From: Bifidobacteriaceae bacterium
Lineage (GTDB): Bacteria > Actinomycetota > Actinomycetes > Actinomycetales > WQXJ01
Assembly (NCBI GenBank): GCA_031272565.1
Contig: JAISTN010000077.1
Coordinates: 1 to 8,885, forward strand
Length of the DNA stretch: 8,885 nucleotides
Reading direction: 5' to 3'
Under the pieces are notes generated by a model. That model saw nothing but the letters and a program-made list of their open reading frames with translations, ran no database searches and had not been told where the DNA came from. The first letter of the stretch is position 1. Each line of letters opens with the position of its first letter. Below are positions 1 through 7,107 of the stretch, one piece after another. The position numbers and the translations under genes were made by a program.

Positions 1-1570
1 GGGCGCGCACGCCCGCCACAAAGGCCCCAAAGCCGCCGGCCGGCAGGCGCCACAGTTCGCCGCGGATGGACCGGCCGCCCTGACTCACCCGGATCAGGCC
101 CGGCCGCCTGACCACACCCGGCGGATCCGGCAGCTCGTAGAGCCGGTAGGCCGGCTCGGTCCAGCAGTCCGCCACCAGGTCACCGCCGTGGGCCACCAGT
201 TCCACATTCAGCGGCAGGCCACGCAGATGGGCGCCCACCACGAAAACCTCGGTCCAGCCATCGGTCAGCACCCGGCCCAACTCATACAACTTGGACTCCT
301 CGAACGGCCGGCCGCACAGCATGACGCCAAAGGGCAGCCGGTCCACCAGCCGGGCGGGGACCGCCAGAGCGCACAAGTCCATCAGATTGACAAAGTTGGT
401 GAACCGGCCCAGGGCGGAGTTCAACCCCACTGGATCGGCCGCCACCTCCGCAATTGTGGGGTGCGACACCGTGGTGGGGGTCATCAGCGCGTCGCAGCCC
501 TCCAGCGAGTCCAGGCCAGCCGCCGTCAAGCCGCGCAGCGTTGCCATGTCCCGGGACAAGTCGGCTGCCGTCACGGCCTTACCGCCCAGCACAATCTTGG
601 CCACCGTTGGGTCAAGGTCGGAGCCGATCAACTGGCGGTGGGACTCGATGAACGCGCCCACGGCGGCGTAGCGTTCGGCCACAAAGGCCCCGCCATACAG
701 TAGTTCCGCCGCCCGCAGGAATGGGGTCAACGGCACTTCAACCAGATCAACCCCGCTGGCCCTGAGTTGTTCCGCCACAGCCCAGAAGGCCTCCTCCCAG
801 CCCGGCGCCAGCGGCCCCAGCGTGGACGGCTGAGGCACCGCCACCCGGCCCCGCGTGGGCGTGGGCGGCACCGTCTCGCGGCAAGATAGCGGATCGGTCA
901 TGTCGCGGCCGGACATCGCTTCCACCGCCCGGCGGCCAACGGTCAAGGTGCGGGCAAAGACGGACACACAGTCCAGCGACTTGATGGCCGGCACCACGCC
1001 CACGTTTGGGATCAGGCCCCGCGTCGGTTTGATGCCCCAAAGGCCGTTCAGCGCCGCCGGCACCCGGCCAGACCCGGCCGTGTCAGTGCCCAGGGCGACA
1101 TCGGCCATACCTAGAGCCACCGCCACGGCCGAACCGGCCGAAGACCCACCGGCGATCCGCTCCGGGTCCCAGGCGCCGCGCACCGGCCCAAAGGGCGTCC
1201 GGGTGCCCACCAAGCCGGTGGCGAACTGGTCCAGGTTGGTCTTGCCCACCACCACCGCGCCGGCCGCCCGCAACCGGGCTACCGCCACGGCATCGGCGGC
1301 CGGCTGGTAGGCGTAAGACCTGGAACCCGCCGTGGTGGGCAGGCCGGCCACGTCGATGTTGTCCTTGACGGCCGCCACCAAGGCCAGGGGGCCGGGTTGC
1401 CCAACCGGCACCGCTGGCCCGGCCGCCCCGGCCGCCCGGGCCGCCACCTCGGCCGCCAGCTCATCCCGCGTGCGCAACGCAGTCCACACCTCTGGCCGCC
1501 CGGCCGCCGCGATGGCGCCAAAGGCGGCCTCCAAACGCCGCGAGACCGCATCGGCCCAAGCCTGAGTCAC
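1..1570 (-). CDS. atzF: Allophanate hydrolase (AtzF/DUR1,2 type), 3' end beyond the left edge
   Basis: Allophanate hydrolase (urea-1-carboxylate amidohydrolase) hydrolyses allophanate to ammonia and CO2 in the cytoplasm. I translated 523 residues with no stop; by family length about 30-80 residues are missing past the window edge. It is an amidase-signature enzyme: catalytic Lys69 in AAVKDNID, cis-Ser143 in GGSSAGSAVAVA, and nucleophile Ser167 in GTDTAGSGRVPAA. Family-specific stretches include GKTNLDQFATGLVGT (about 109-123), LDCVSVFA (about 199) and TIAEVAADPVGL. From about residue 444 (VVGAHLRGLPLN) the protein enters the separate C-terminal domain typical of allophanate hydrolases, which in studied relatives handles the N-carboxycarbamate intermediate; the last visible segment, ELWRLPAGGFGAFVAGV, fits this domain. 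The start is GTG, in a GTGA overlap with the amidase stop and 7 bases after AAGGAG, so translation is probably coupled. The family assignment is firm; the in vivo pathway is not known from this window. Confidence 0.93.
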   Translation of the reverse strand, partial: MTQAWADAVSRRLEAAFGAIAAAGRPEVWTALRTRDELAAEVAARAAGAAGPAVPVGQPGPLALVAAVKDNIDVAGLPTTAGSRSYAYQPAADAVAVARLRAAGAVVVGKTNLDQFATGLVGTRTPFGPVRGAWDPERIAGGSSAGSAVAVALGMADVALGTDTAGSGRVPAALNGLWGIKPTRGLIPNVGVVPAIKSLDCVSVFARTLTVGRRAVEAMSGRDMTDPLSCRETVPPTPTRGRVAVPQPSTLGPLAPGWEEAFWAVAEQLRASGVDLVEVPLTPFLRAAELLYGGAFVAERYAAVGAFIESHRQLIGSDLDPTVAKIVLGGKAVTAADLSRDMATLRGLTAAGLDSLEGCDALMTPTTVSHPTIAEVAADPVGLNSALGRFTNFVNLMDLCALAVPARLVDRLPFGVMLCGRPFEESKLYELGRVLTDGWTEVFVVGAHLRGLPLNVELVAHGGDLVADCWTEPAYRLYELPDPPGVVRRPGLIRVSQGGRSIRGELWRLPAGGFGAFVAGVRA

Positions 1571-3000
1571 AGCCAGGCTCCTTCCTGCGGCCGGACGGCC
1601 CGCGTGCCGGTCAGATCCTCAATGGCGGCCGCCACCGCCAGGGCCTTGGCCTCTTGGGCGTGCGGGCCGACCACCTGGATGCCCACCGGCCAGCCTTCGG
1701 GTGTGAAACCGGCCCCGGTCACCACCACCGGGTGTGAGGCCACGGTCAGGCGGTTGGCCATCATCTGCCACTGGTAATAGCGCTCAAAGCGGGTGCCGTC
1801 CACCTGGTCAACCCACTCCACCTGGGCAGGCGGGGCCGGTACGGGCGTGGCCGGCGCGATGAAGGCGTCGTAACTCAGCAACAGCCCGGCCATTTCCCGG
1901 AAGACCTCGGTGCGCCGGTCCAGGGCATCCGCCAACTGCCGGGCGGACAAAGCCGCGCCGGCCATGACGTTGCGCCACAGATCCGCCCGGAAGGCCGTGT
2001 GGCCGGACTCGACCAGGTGGCGCACGTCGGTGAAGAAGCCAAACTGCTCGATGGCCAGCCAAGCCTGGTCCGCCCCGGTGAAGTCCGGCTCAACCTGATC
2101 CACCACCGCGCCCGCCGCCACCAAGGCGGACCGCAGGGCGGCGTGAACCGTCCGCACCGCCGGGTCCACCGGCAGCCCGCCCAGGTTGTCTGACCAGGCC
2201 AAACGCAGTCCGGACAGGGGCGGCACCGCCAGCGGCGTGAGCGGGCCTGGGTCTGCCAGGGCGGACAGGGGAGCCAGTTCGCTGGGACCCATCAGGCCGG
2301 CCAGGAAAAAGGCGGCGTCGCGGGCGTCGCGTGCCATTGGGCCCAGGACGCCGTGCGGATTCCAGACATCGCCGGTGCGGCTGGATGGCACCCGGCCGGC
2401 CGTTGGCCGCACCCCCACCACGTTGCAGAAGGCCGCCGGGTAGCGCAGCGAGCCACCCGAATCGGAGCCATCCGCAATGGGCAGCAGCCGAGCGGCCAGG
2501 GCCGCCGCCGCGCCGCCGCTGGAGCCCCCGGCATGGCGCGACGTGTCGTACGGGTTGAGCGTGGTGCCATAGACCGGGTTGAAGCTCAACACGCCCAAGC
2601 CGAACTCTGGCGTGTTGGTCTTACCGATTATCAACGCGCCGCGTTCCCGCAGGCGCCGCGCCAGCAGGCAGTCCTTGGTGGCCGGCGGCGCCCCGGCCAA
2701 AGCAGCCGAACCCTGGGTGGTGGGGAAGCCCTTGACCGCCATCAAGTCCTTGACGGCGGTGGGCAGCCCGTGCAGCGGACCCAAAGGCTCACCGGCCAAG
2801 CGCCGTTGGTCCGCCGCGCGGGCCAGCGCCAACGCCTCGGCCCGTGGCAAGGGAGCGACAATGGCATTGACCACCGGATTGAACTGCTCGATGCGGTCCA
2901 GGTAGGCCACCATGACCTCTGCGGCGCTGACCTGGCCGGTTTGCAACAGCGCGGCCAGTTCGCGGGCCGGCCGGGTGGTGATGTCGGTTGAACTGGACAT
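1567..3000 (-). CDS. Amidase-signature family amidase
   Basis: A 477-residue amidase-signature hydrolase, a normal full length for the family, cleaving a carboxamide or related C-N bond in the cytoplasm (no signal peptide seen). The Ser-cisSer-Lys triad is complete: Lys84 in LPTAVKD, cis-Ser160 in HAGGSSGGAAAA, and nucleophile Ser184 in GSDSGGSLRYPAAF. The family's GKTNTPEFG segment is at about 126-134 and a C-terminal PVGIQVVGP segment lies near residue 442. The ATG at 3000 has only a weak Shine-Dalgarno (AAAGG, about 6 bases away). It follows the transporter ATPase after 55 bases and its stop overlaps the allophanate hydrolase start. Context suggests it acts on the imported compound and may feed the next enzyme, as AtzE does in cyanuric acid breakdown. 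Its active-site loops look like those of general amidases, and no AtzG-like small partner gene is present, so I do not call it AtzE. Substrate unknown. Confidence 0.9.
   Translation of the reverse strand: MSSSTDITTRPARELAALLQTGQVSAAEVMVAYLDRIEQFNPVVNAIVAPLPRAEALALARAADQRRLAGEPLGPLHGLPTAVKDLMAVKGFPTTQGSAALAGAPPATKDCLLARRLRERGALIIGKTNTPEFGLGVLSFNPVYGTTLNPYDTSRHAGGSSGGAAAALAARLLPIADGSDSGGSLRYPAAFCNVVGVRPTAGRVPSSRTGDVWNPHGVLGPMARDARDAAFFLAGLMGPSELAPLSALADPGPLTPLAVPPLSGLRLAWSDNLGGLPVDPAVRTVHAALRSALVAAGAVVDQVEPDFTGADQAWLAIEQFGFFTDVRHLVESGHTAFRADLWRNVMAGAALSARQLADALDRRTEVFREMAGLLLSYDAFIAPATPVPAPPAQVEWVDQVDGTRFERYYQWQMMANRLTVASHPVVVTGAGFTPEGWPVGIQVVGPHAQEAKALAVAAAIEDLTGTRAVRPQEGAWL
1578..1583 (-). 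promoter_or_regulatory. Ribosome binding site deciding the GTG start of allophanate hydrolase
   Basis: On the minus strand AAGGAG lies 7 bases before GTG (1570-1568). It sits inside the last codons of the upstream amidase, which ends CTG TGA, so GTG and TGA share two bases. The strong Shine-Dalgarno match and the coupling geometry favour this GTG over any later start. Confidence 0.8.
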
Positions 3001-3055
3001 GATGGCCTTTCAGGGTTGGCTGGGTTGGGGCTGGTGGGAGAGTTGGCGGTGGTCG
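3001..3055 (-). other. C-rich, G-poor spacer between transporter and hydrolase genes
   Basis: This 55-base spacer on the transcribed (minus) strand holds about 29 C and 7 G by hand count, with runs such as CTCCCACCAGCCCC. Such C-over-G single-stranded RNA is the kind of sequence Rho uses for loading. I see no hairpin and no T-run, so there is no intrinsic terminator. It may only be a neutral spacer. Confidence 0.3.
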
Positions 3056-4063
3056 CTAGGTCAGGACATGGACCTTGTCCGGCTCCAGGCAGCGCAGCCG
3101 GACCGGGGCGCCAGGAGCCAGGCCGGCTCGGTCGACCGTCCCCGCCACCGAGGCCACCAGCAACTCGCCGGTGGTTTCCGCCGTCACCTCCACGCGACAT
3201 CGGGCACCTTGATATGAGACCAGCCGGACGGTGCCGGTAGCGGAATACGGGCCGGCCGGGGCAGCCAGGTTGGTTTCGACAGTGTAGTTTTCTGGCCGCA
3301 CCACGGCCGTGCCGCCGCTGCCCGCCCGGTCCGTCAGAGGGACCAGATTGGCCTCGCCCAGGAAGGTCGCCACAAACCGGTCCGCCGGGCGCATATAGCA
3401 CTCTTCAGGTGAGCCAACCTGAACCAAGGTGCCTTCACGCAGAATCGCGATTCGGTCGCTCATGGTCATAGCCTCGGTCTGGTCATGGGTCACCGAGATG
3501 GTGGTGATGCCCACGTCGCGCTGGATGCGGCGCACCTCCACCTGCATCTCTTCCCGCAGGTGCTTGTCCAGGGCCGCCATCGGCTCATCCAGCAGCAACA
3601 CGGCCGGTTCAGCGGCCAAGGCGCGGGCCAAAGCTACCCGTTGGCGCTGCCCGCCGGACAGGGTGGATACCTTGCGCCCGCCCGCCTCACCCAGGTGGAC
3701 CAAGTCCAGCATCTGCTGGGTCACCCGGCCTTGAGTCTTCTTGTCCCGGTGGCGGGCCCGCAGTGGGAAGGCGACGTTCTCCGCCACCGTCAGGTGCGGG
3801 AACAGGGCGTAGGACTGGAACAGGAAGCCAATGTTCCGGTCCCGCGGGGCCAGGTCCTGGACCGAGCGGCCATCGAAGGCCACATCACCGGAATCGGCTT
3901 GGAGCAGCCCTGCCACCACGTTCAGCAGCGTCGACTTGCCGGAGCCGCTGGCGCCCAGCAGGGTCACCAACTCGCCGGGCGCGATGTTCAGGTCCACCCC
4001 CTTAAGCACTTCGAGGGCCCCAAAGGCGACCTTGACCTGCCAGATGTCGACCCCTACCGCCAT
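3056..4063 (-). CDS. ABC transporter ATP-binding protein, PotA-like with TOBE domain
   Basis: This is the 335-residue ATPase subunit that powers import by the two permeases, on the cytoplasmic face of the membrane. Its motifs are complete and in order: Walker A GASGSGKST (37-45), Q-loop Gln83 in FLFQSYALFPH, ABC signature LSGGQ (135-139), Walker B VLLLDE (155-160), D-loop AALD (163-166), and switch His193 in SVTHD. After about residue 240 comes a C-terminal TOBE-type region with the usual VVRPE motif, as in PotA, FbpC and MalK-group ATPases. That architecture fits the PotD-like binding proteins and PotB/PotC-like permeases encoded upstream. It begins 30 bases after the second permease. The ATG at 4063 is fixed by a near-ideal Shine-Dalgarno. 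No key residue is missing. Substrate specificity cannot be read from this subunit. Confidence 0.95.
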   Translation of the reverse strand: MAVGVDIWQVKVAFGALEVLKGVDLNIAPGELVTLLGASGSGKSTLLNVVAGLLQADSGDVAFDGRSVQDLAPRDRNIGFLFQSYALFPHLTVAENVAFPLRARHRDKKTQGRVTQQMLDLVHLGEAGGRKVSTLSGGQRQRVALARALAAEPAVLLLDEPMAALDKHLREEMQVEVRRIQRDVGITTISVTHDQTEAMTMSDRIAILREGTLVQVGSPEECYMRPADRFVATFLGEANLVPLTDRAGSGGTAVVRPENYTVETNLAAPAGPYSATGTVRLVSYQGARCRVEVTAETTGELLVASVAGTVDRAGLAPGAPVRLRCLEPDKVHVLT

Positions 4064-4068
4064 GTCGC

Positions 4069-4076
4069 ACCTCCTT
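4069..4076 (-). promoter_or_regulatory. Near-consensus ribosome binding site for the ATPase
   Basis: AAGGAGGT on the minus strand, 5 bases before the ATG at 4063, is the strongest Shine-Dalgarno in the window and fits independent, efficient initiation of the ATPase within the operon. Confidence 0.8.
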
Positions 4077-4093
4077 TTCGGCTGAGCGTTGTA

Positions 4094-4918
4094 CTACGGC
4101 GCATCGGCGCCTCCCTTCTTGCCCCGGCCAACCATCTGCGAACCGCCCAGCAGCAGCACGGCCAGCAGCGACACCACAGTCGAGGCCGCCGTCAAGGCCG
4201 GGGTCATGGTTTCCTGGGACGCCCTCAGCATGGTGACCGGCAGGGTTTCGACTCCGGGTGGTAGCAGGAAGACGGCCAAGACGACCTCGTCGAAGATGAC
4301 CACGAAGGCGAACACCGCCGCGGCCAGAATGGTCGGTCCCAGCAGGGGCAATTCGACCTTGCGGATGATCAACCACGAGTTGGCGCCCAAGGTCTGGGCA
4401 GCCTTGTGCAGGTTGGGGTCCAGCCGGGTGATGGCGCCCGCCACCAGCACAAAGACAAAGGGTAGGGCGGAGATCATCTGACCCAGGATCAGCAGCGCCA
4501 TTCGGCCGTCGCTCAGGTTGAGCCAGCGGCCCATGTTGTACAGGCCCACGCCCAGGGCGATGGGCGGCACCGCCAGCGGCAAAATCATGACCGTCCGCCA
4601 GGCCCGGGCCGCCCGGCTGGAGCGCAGGCGGGAAACGCCGATGGCGGCCGCCACCCCCAGAATCACGGCCAGGGCCGTGCCGATGGCGGCCACGGTGGCG
4701 GACCGGCCAAACGGCTGCAGCCACTTCTTGGAGGTCAGCACCTCGCCAAACCACTCCAGTGTGAAACCCTTAGGCGGGAACAGGGCAAAGCGTTGTTCGG
4801 TCCACGATGTCGCCACCAGGACCAGAGCCGGCACGGCGAACAAGATGAAGGCGGCCAGCCCGGCGGCCAAGCGAACGGCCCAACCGGACTTGCCAAGTGA
4901 TTCGCGCAACGCCGTCAT
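4094..4918 (-). CDS. ABC transporter permease, PotC/PotI-like
   Basis: A 274-residue inner-membrane permease, the second half of the translocation channel. Hydrophobic segments lie at roughly 15-38, 72-95, 108-128, 140-162, 194-219 and 243-259, giving the usual six-helix fold. The cytoplasmic EAA loop that contacts the ATPase is clear: HKAAQTLGANSWLIIRKVELP at 171-191, with Gly178 and Leu190-Pro191 in the expected places and Glu replaced by Lys in the EAA triplet. FDEVVLAVF (209-217) resembles the conserved FDEF segment of PotC-type permeases. The reading frame stays open upstream to 5446, but that extension overlaps most of the other permease and is G/P/R-rich without membrane character. I therefore take the ATG at 4918, 8 bases after GGGGG and 5 bases after the preceding stop, a spacing that suggests translational coupling. 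Confidence 0.93.
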   Translation of the reverse strand: MTALRESLGKSGWAVRLAAGLAAFILFAVPALVLVATSWTEQRFALFPPKGFTLEWFGEVLTSKKWLQPFGRSATVAAIGTALAVILGVAAAIGVSRLRSSRAARAWRTVMILPLAVPPIALGVGLYNMGRWLNLSDGRMALLILGQMISALPFVFVLVAGAITRLDPNLHKAAQTLGANSWLIIRKVELPLLGPTILAAAVFAFVVIFDEVVLAVFLLPPGVETLPVTMLRASQETMTPALTAASTVVSLLAVLLLGGSQMVGRGKKGGADAP

Positions 4919-4923
4919 CGCTG

Positions 4924-5781
4924 CTACCCCCACTTCTCGCTGACCCGGAAGAACCGGTCCGAAACCAGGTAGACCACCACGGTGGCGGTGGTCAAGATGA
5001 CGGACATCGAAGCGCCCAGGTCCGGCCGGTTGGCGGAGCGCATCTCCAGGTTGATGACACCGGAGACGGTCAAGTTGGACGGGCCGCCCAGCAGCAGCGG
5101 CGTGACATAGAAGCCCAGGCTCATGACAAACACCAGCACGCCGGCGCTGACAATGGCCGGCCGGATGGCCGGCAGGGTGACCGTGCGCAAAGTCAACCAG
5201 GTCGAGGCGCCAAAGGTACGGGCGGCCTTGAGCTGATCGGCATCGACGTTGCGGGTGGCGGCCAAGACGGGCAGCACAATGAAGGGCAGCATCATGGCGA
5301 ACATGGCCGGGTACATGCCGCCCACGGTCTGGTACAACTCGATCGGCTCGGACCGGCCAAAGAACGTGTGCGCCAGCCAATACAAGGCGCCCTTGGGTAG
5401 TTCCAGCAGCATCCAGCCGAAGGACCGGACCATGACCGAGGTCCACATCGAAAACATCAAGGCGCCCAGCAGCAGGGCCTGCAGGCCACGCCGGGCGCTG
5501 GCCGCCGCCAAGGCATAGAAAGTGCCAATCAGCACGTCACCCAAGGTGATGATGACGGCCATCCACCAGGTGCGGCCCAGCGCGGCCCGGAACAGGCTGG
5601 AACTGAAGGTCTCGCGGTAGGCGCCGCCGCCGTCCTGCAGCGAGGCCACCACTATGACAACCAGCGGCACCAGGACGCCGGCCACCAAGGCCACCGCCAC
5701 GGGCAGCAGCAGCACGCCCTTTTCAACCGTGCCACGGCCCGCCTGGGCCTTGGCGACCACGCCCTTGTCTGCGCCTGCCAT
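4924..5781 (-). CDS. ABC transporter permease, PotB/PotH-like
   Basis: A 285-residue inner-membrane permease, the first of the pair. Hydrophobic segments lie at about 23-46, 72-94, 101-122, 154-176, 209-230 and 257-274. The EAA loop is LKAARTFGASTWLTLRTVTLP (184-204), with Gly191 and Leu203-Pro204 conserved and Lys in place of Glu. FYVTPLLLGGP (224-234) matches a stretch typical of the PotB/PotH group. The ATG at 5781 has GAGGTG 4 bases upstream. It follows the second binding-protein gene after 83 bases that contain a strong hairpin, and its stop is 5 bases from the start of the next permease. Together the two permeases and the ATPase form a complete importer core. The transported substrate is not evident. 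Confidence 0.94.
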   Translation of the reverse strand: MAGADKGVVAKAQAGRGTVEKGVLLLPVAVALVAGVLVPLVVIVVASLQDGGGAYRETFSSSLFRAALGRTWWMAVIITLGDVLIGTFYALAAASARRGLQALLLGALMFSMWTSVMVRSFGWMLLELPKGALYWLAHTFFGRSEPIELYQTVGGMYPAMFAMMLPFIVLPVLAATRNVDADQLKAARTFGASTWLTLRTVTLPAIRPAIVSAGVLVFVMSLGFYVTPLLLGGPSNLTVSGVINLEMRSANRPDLGASMSVILTTATVVVYLVSDRFFRVSEKWG

Positions 5782-5819
5782 GTGTCACCTCGATTCTTAG
5801 GCTCGTCCTTTGGGTTTCG

Positions 5820-5848
5820 GGGGGCCGGGAACTACGTTCCCGGCCCCC
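5820..5848 (-). repeat. Perfect 13-bp inverted repeat (intercistronic hairpin) after the second binding-protein gene
   Basis: The arms 5820-5832 (GGGGGCCGGGAAC) and 5836-5848 (GTTCCCGGCCCCC) are exact reverse complements around a 3-base loop. The hairpin starts 16 bases after the TAG of the binding-protein gene and ends about 38 bases before the permease ATG. No T-run follows on either strand, so it is not a standard intrinsic terminator. In ABC operons such as malE-malF, hairpins in this position protect the upstream binding-protein mRNA or cause partial attenuation, giving more binding protein than permease. I infer the same role here. Confidence 0.75.
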
Positions 5849-5864
5849 AGCGAGTTGGCCAGCA

Positions 5865-7061
5865 CTAGCCGACCGTGGTCAGCCACTCGGCGTAGGCGTT
5901 GATCATTTCCTCGTTGTAGGTGGCCCGTGACTTGGAGTCCTCCAGGATCAGGTTGGTGTGGGAGGGCGCGGTCACAATGTTGTCCCAGACATCTTCCGGG
6001 ATGTAATCCCAGGCGGCGGCTGAACCGGGACCGTAGAAGGTCCGCTGGGCGAAGTCCGCCTGGCGCTCCGGGTCGCCCATCCAGGCGGCCAGGGCCTGGA
6101 TGTTGGCCGGGTTAGGCGCCTTTTCCGGGATGGTGATCGTGTTGAAGGAGTAGAACGCTTGGTCCCAGCAGACGGTGACGGACTCGCCCTGGGCGATCAG
6201 CGACGTGAACTGGCCGGACGGCCCATAGGCTACGGCCACCGAGCCGGACAGCAGGAGTTGCTGCAACTGCGGGTATTCGGTGAAGAACACCACGTCACCG
6301 GCAATCGAGTTGAGCTTGGCAATGGCCCGGTCATAGTCGATGGGGTACAACTCGTCGGCCGCCACGCCATCGGCCAACAGCGCCGCTTCCAGCACCAAGC
6401 CATTCATGGCCCCGGAGCCGGGCAGGGCGCGCTTGCCAGGGAACTTCTCGGTGTCAAAGAAATCGGCCCAGCCCTGCGGGCCGCCGTCCGGGAAGGTGTC
6501 CGGCAGGTAAGCCATCACCTGGCCCACCGCGAACGAGCCGAAGGCGTAGTCCTGGGCTTCGGCCGGCAGGTTGTCGTCCCGCGGCACCGCGGCGTCCAAC
6601 GGGATGATGTGTTCCAGCGAGTTGTAGACGTCCGGCAGGCCCACGTGCATGGCGTCGTAGTCACCCGCCTGGCCTTCCAGCATCGAATACATGATGGTGG
6701 CTTCAAGGGCGGCGGACACCACTTCGACCCCGGTGGCAGCCTGGAAGGAGTCGAAGTAGGCGGCCTGGCGGGCGGCATTGGTGGCGCCGCCGTAGTCCGC
6801 CCAGATGATCTGGCCGGACAGTTCGGGCCCGGCCACCTCGGTCGTTTCCTCGGTGGTGGCGGCCGGTGCGGTGGTCTCGGTGGTTGCGCTGGCCTCGGCC
6901 GTCTCACTCGAGGCGGTCTCGGTGGTGGCGCCGCCGCTGGCGGACGTGCTGGGCTGGTCGCTGTCCCCGCCGCAGCCGCCCAGGCCAAAGGCCAAGGCAG
7001 CGGCACTGGCGAGGGCCAAAGCCCTCAGTGGCTTGATGAGCCGGTAGTGGTTGGTCGACAT
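5865..7061 (-). CDS. PotD-like substrate-binding lipoprotein, second copy
   Basis: An extracellular solute-binding lipoprotein of 398 residues that captures the substrate for the importer. Residues 1-30 form a lipoprotein signal: Arg/Lys near the N-terminus, an Ala/Leu core, and the lipobox LGGC with acylated Cys30. Residues 31-76 are a low-complexity Thr/Ser/Glu/Ala linker. Residues 77-398 are the PotD-type (COG0687) domain, with the typical DFFDTEKFPGKRAL and YGPSGQFTSL segments. By hand count it is about 77% identical to the first copy across 322 aligned residues with no gaps. The residue matching PotD Asp257 in my from-memory alignment is Asn307. I chose ATG 7061 because GGAG lies 6 bases upstream; an in-frame ATG at 7073 has no Shine-Dalgarno. 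It begins 46 bases after the first copy and is followed by a stable hairpin. Polyamine binding is possible but unproven. Confidence 0.93.
   Translation of the reverse strand: MSTNHYRLIKPLRALALASAAALAFGLGGCGGDSDQPSTSASGGATTETASSETAEASATTETTAPAATTEETTEVAGPELSGQIIWADYGGATNAARQAAYFDSFQAATGVEVVSAALEATIMYSMLEGQAGDYDAMHVGLPDVYNSLEHIIPLDAAVPRDDNLPAEAQDYAFGSFAVGQVMAYLPDTFPDGGPQGWADFFDTEKFPGKRALPGSGAMNGLVLEAALLADGVAADELYPIDYDRAIAKLNSIAGDVVFFTEYPQLQQLLLSGSVAVAYGPSGQFTSLIAQGESVTVCWDQAFYSFNTITIPEKAPNPANIQALAAWMGDPERQADFAQRTFYGPGSAAAWDYIPEDVWDNIVTAPSHTNLILEDSKSRATYNEEMINAYAEWLTTVG
6830..6968 (-). repeat. Low-complexity linker coding region in the second binding protein
   Basis: This stretch encodes the linker between the lipid-anchored Cys30 and the folded domain. 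It consists largely of Thr, Ser, Glu and Ala codons, with imperfect repeats of Ser/Thr-Glu-Thr units. Such linkers are common in lipoproteins of Gram-positive bacteria and change rapidly by slippage. The first copy has a differently composed and shorter linker. Confidence 0.6.
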
Positions 7062-7067
7062 CGGAAA

Positions 7068-7071
7068 CTCC
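7068..7071 (-). promoter_or_regulatory. Ribosome binding site choosing the start of the second binding protein
   Basis: GGAG on the minus strand, 6 bases before the ATG at 7061, supports this start over the ATG 12 bases upstream, which lacks any purine-rich match. Confidence 0.65.
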
Positions 7072-7107
7072 ATTCAGGTTGGGGATTGAGACTGGTACTG
7101 GTAAGGC

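Noticed and set aside
1567..3000. Calling the amidase AtzE or GatA
   Set aside because: The signature motifs are shared by the whole superfamily. No GatB/GatC or AtzG gene is nearby, and the loop around the nucleophile looks like general amidases.
4919..5446. N-terminal extension of the second permease up to 5446
   Set aside because: It overlaps most of the first permease gene in another frame, lacks membrane-like sequence, and a good start with a Shine-Dalgarno exists at 4918.
5820..5848. Intrinsic transcription terminator at the 13-bp hairpin
   Set aside because: No T-run follows the stem on either strand, and the downstream permease genes need transcription from upstream. It is kept as an intercistronic hairpin instead.
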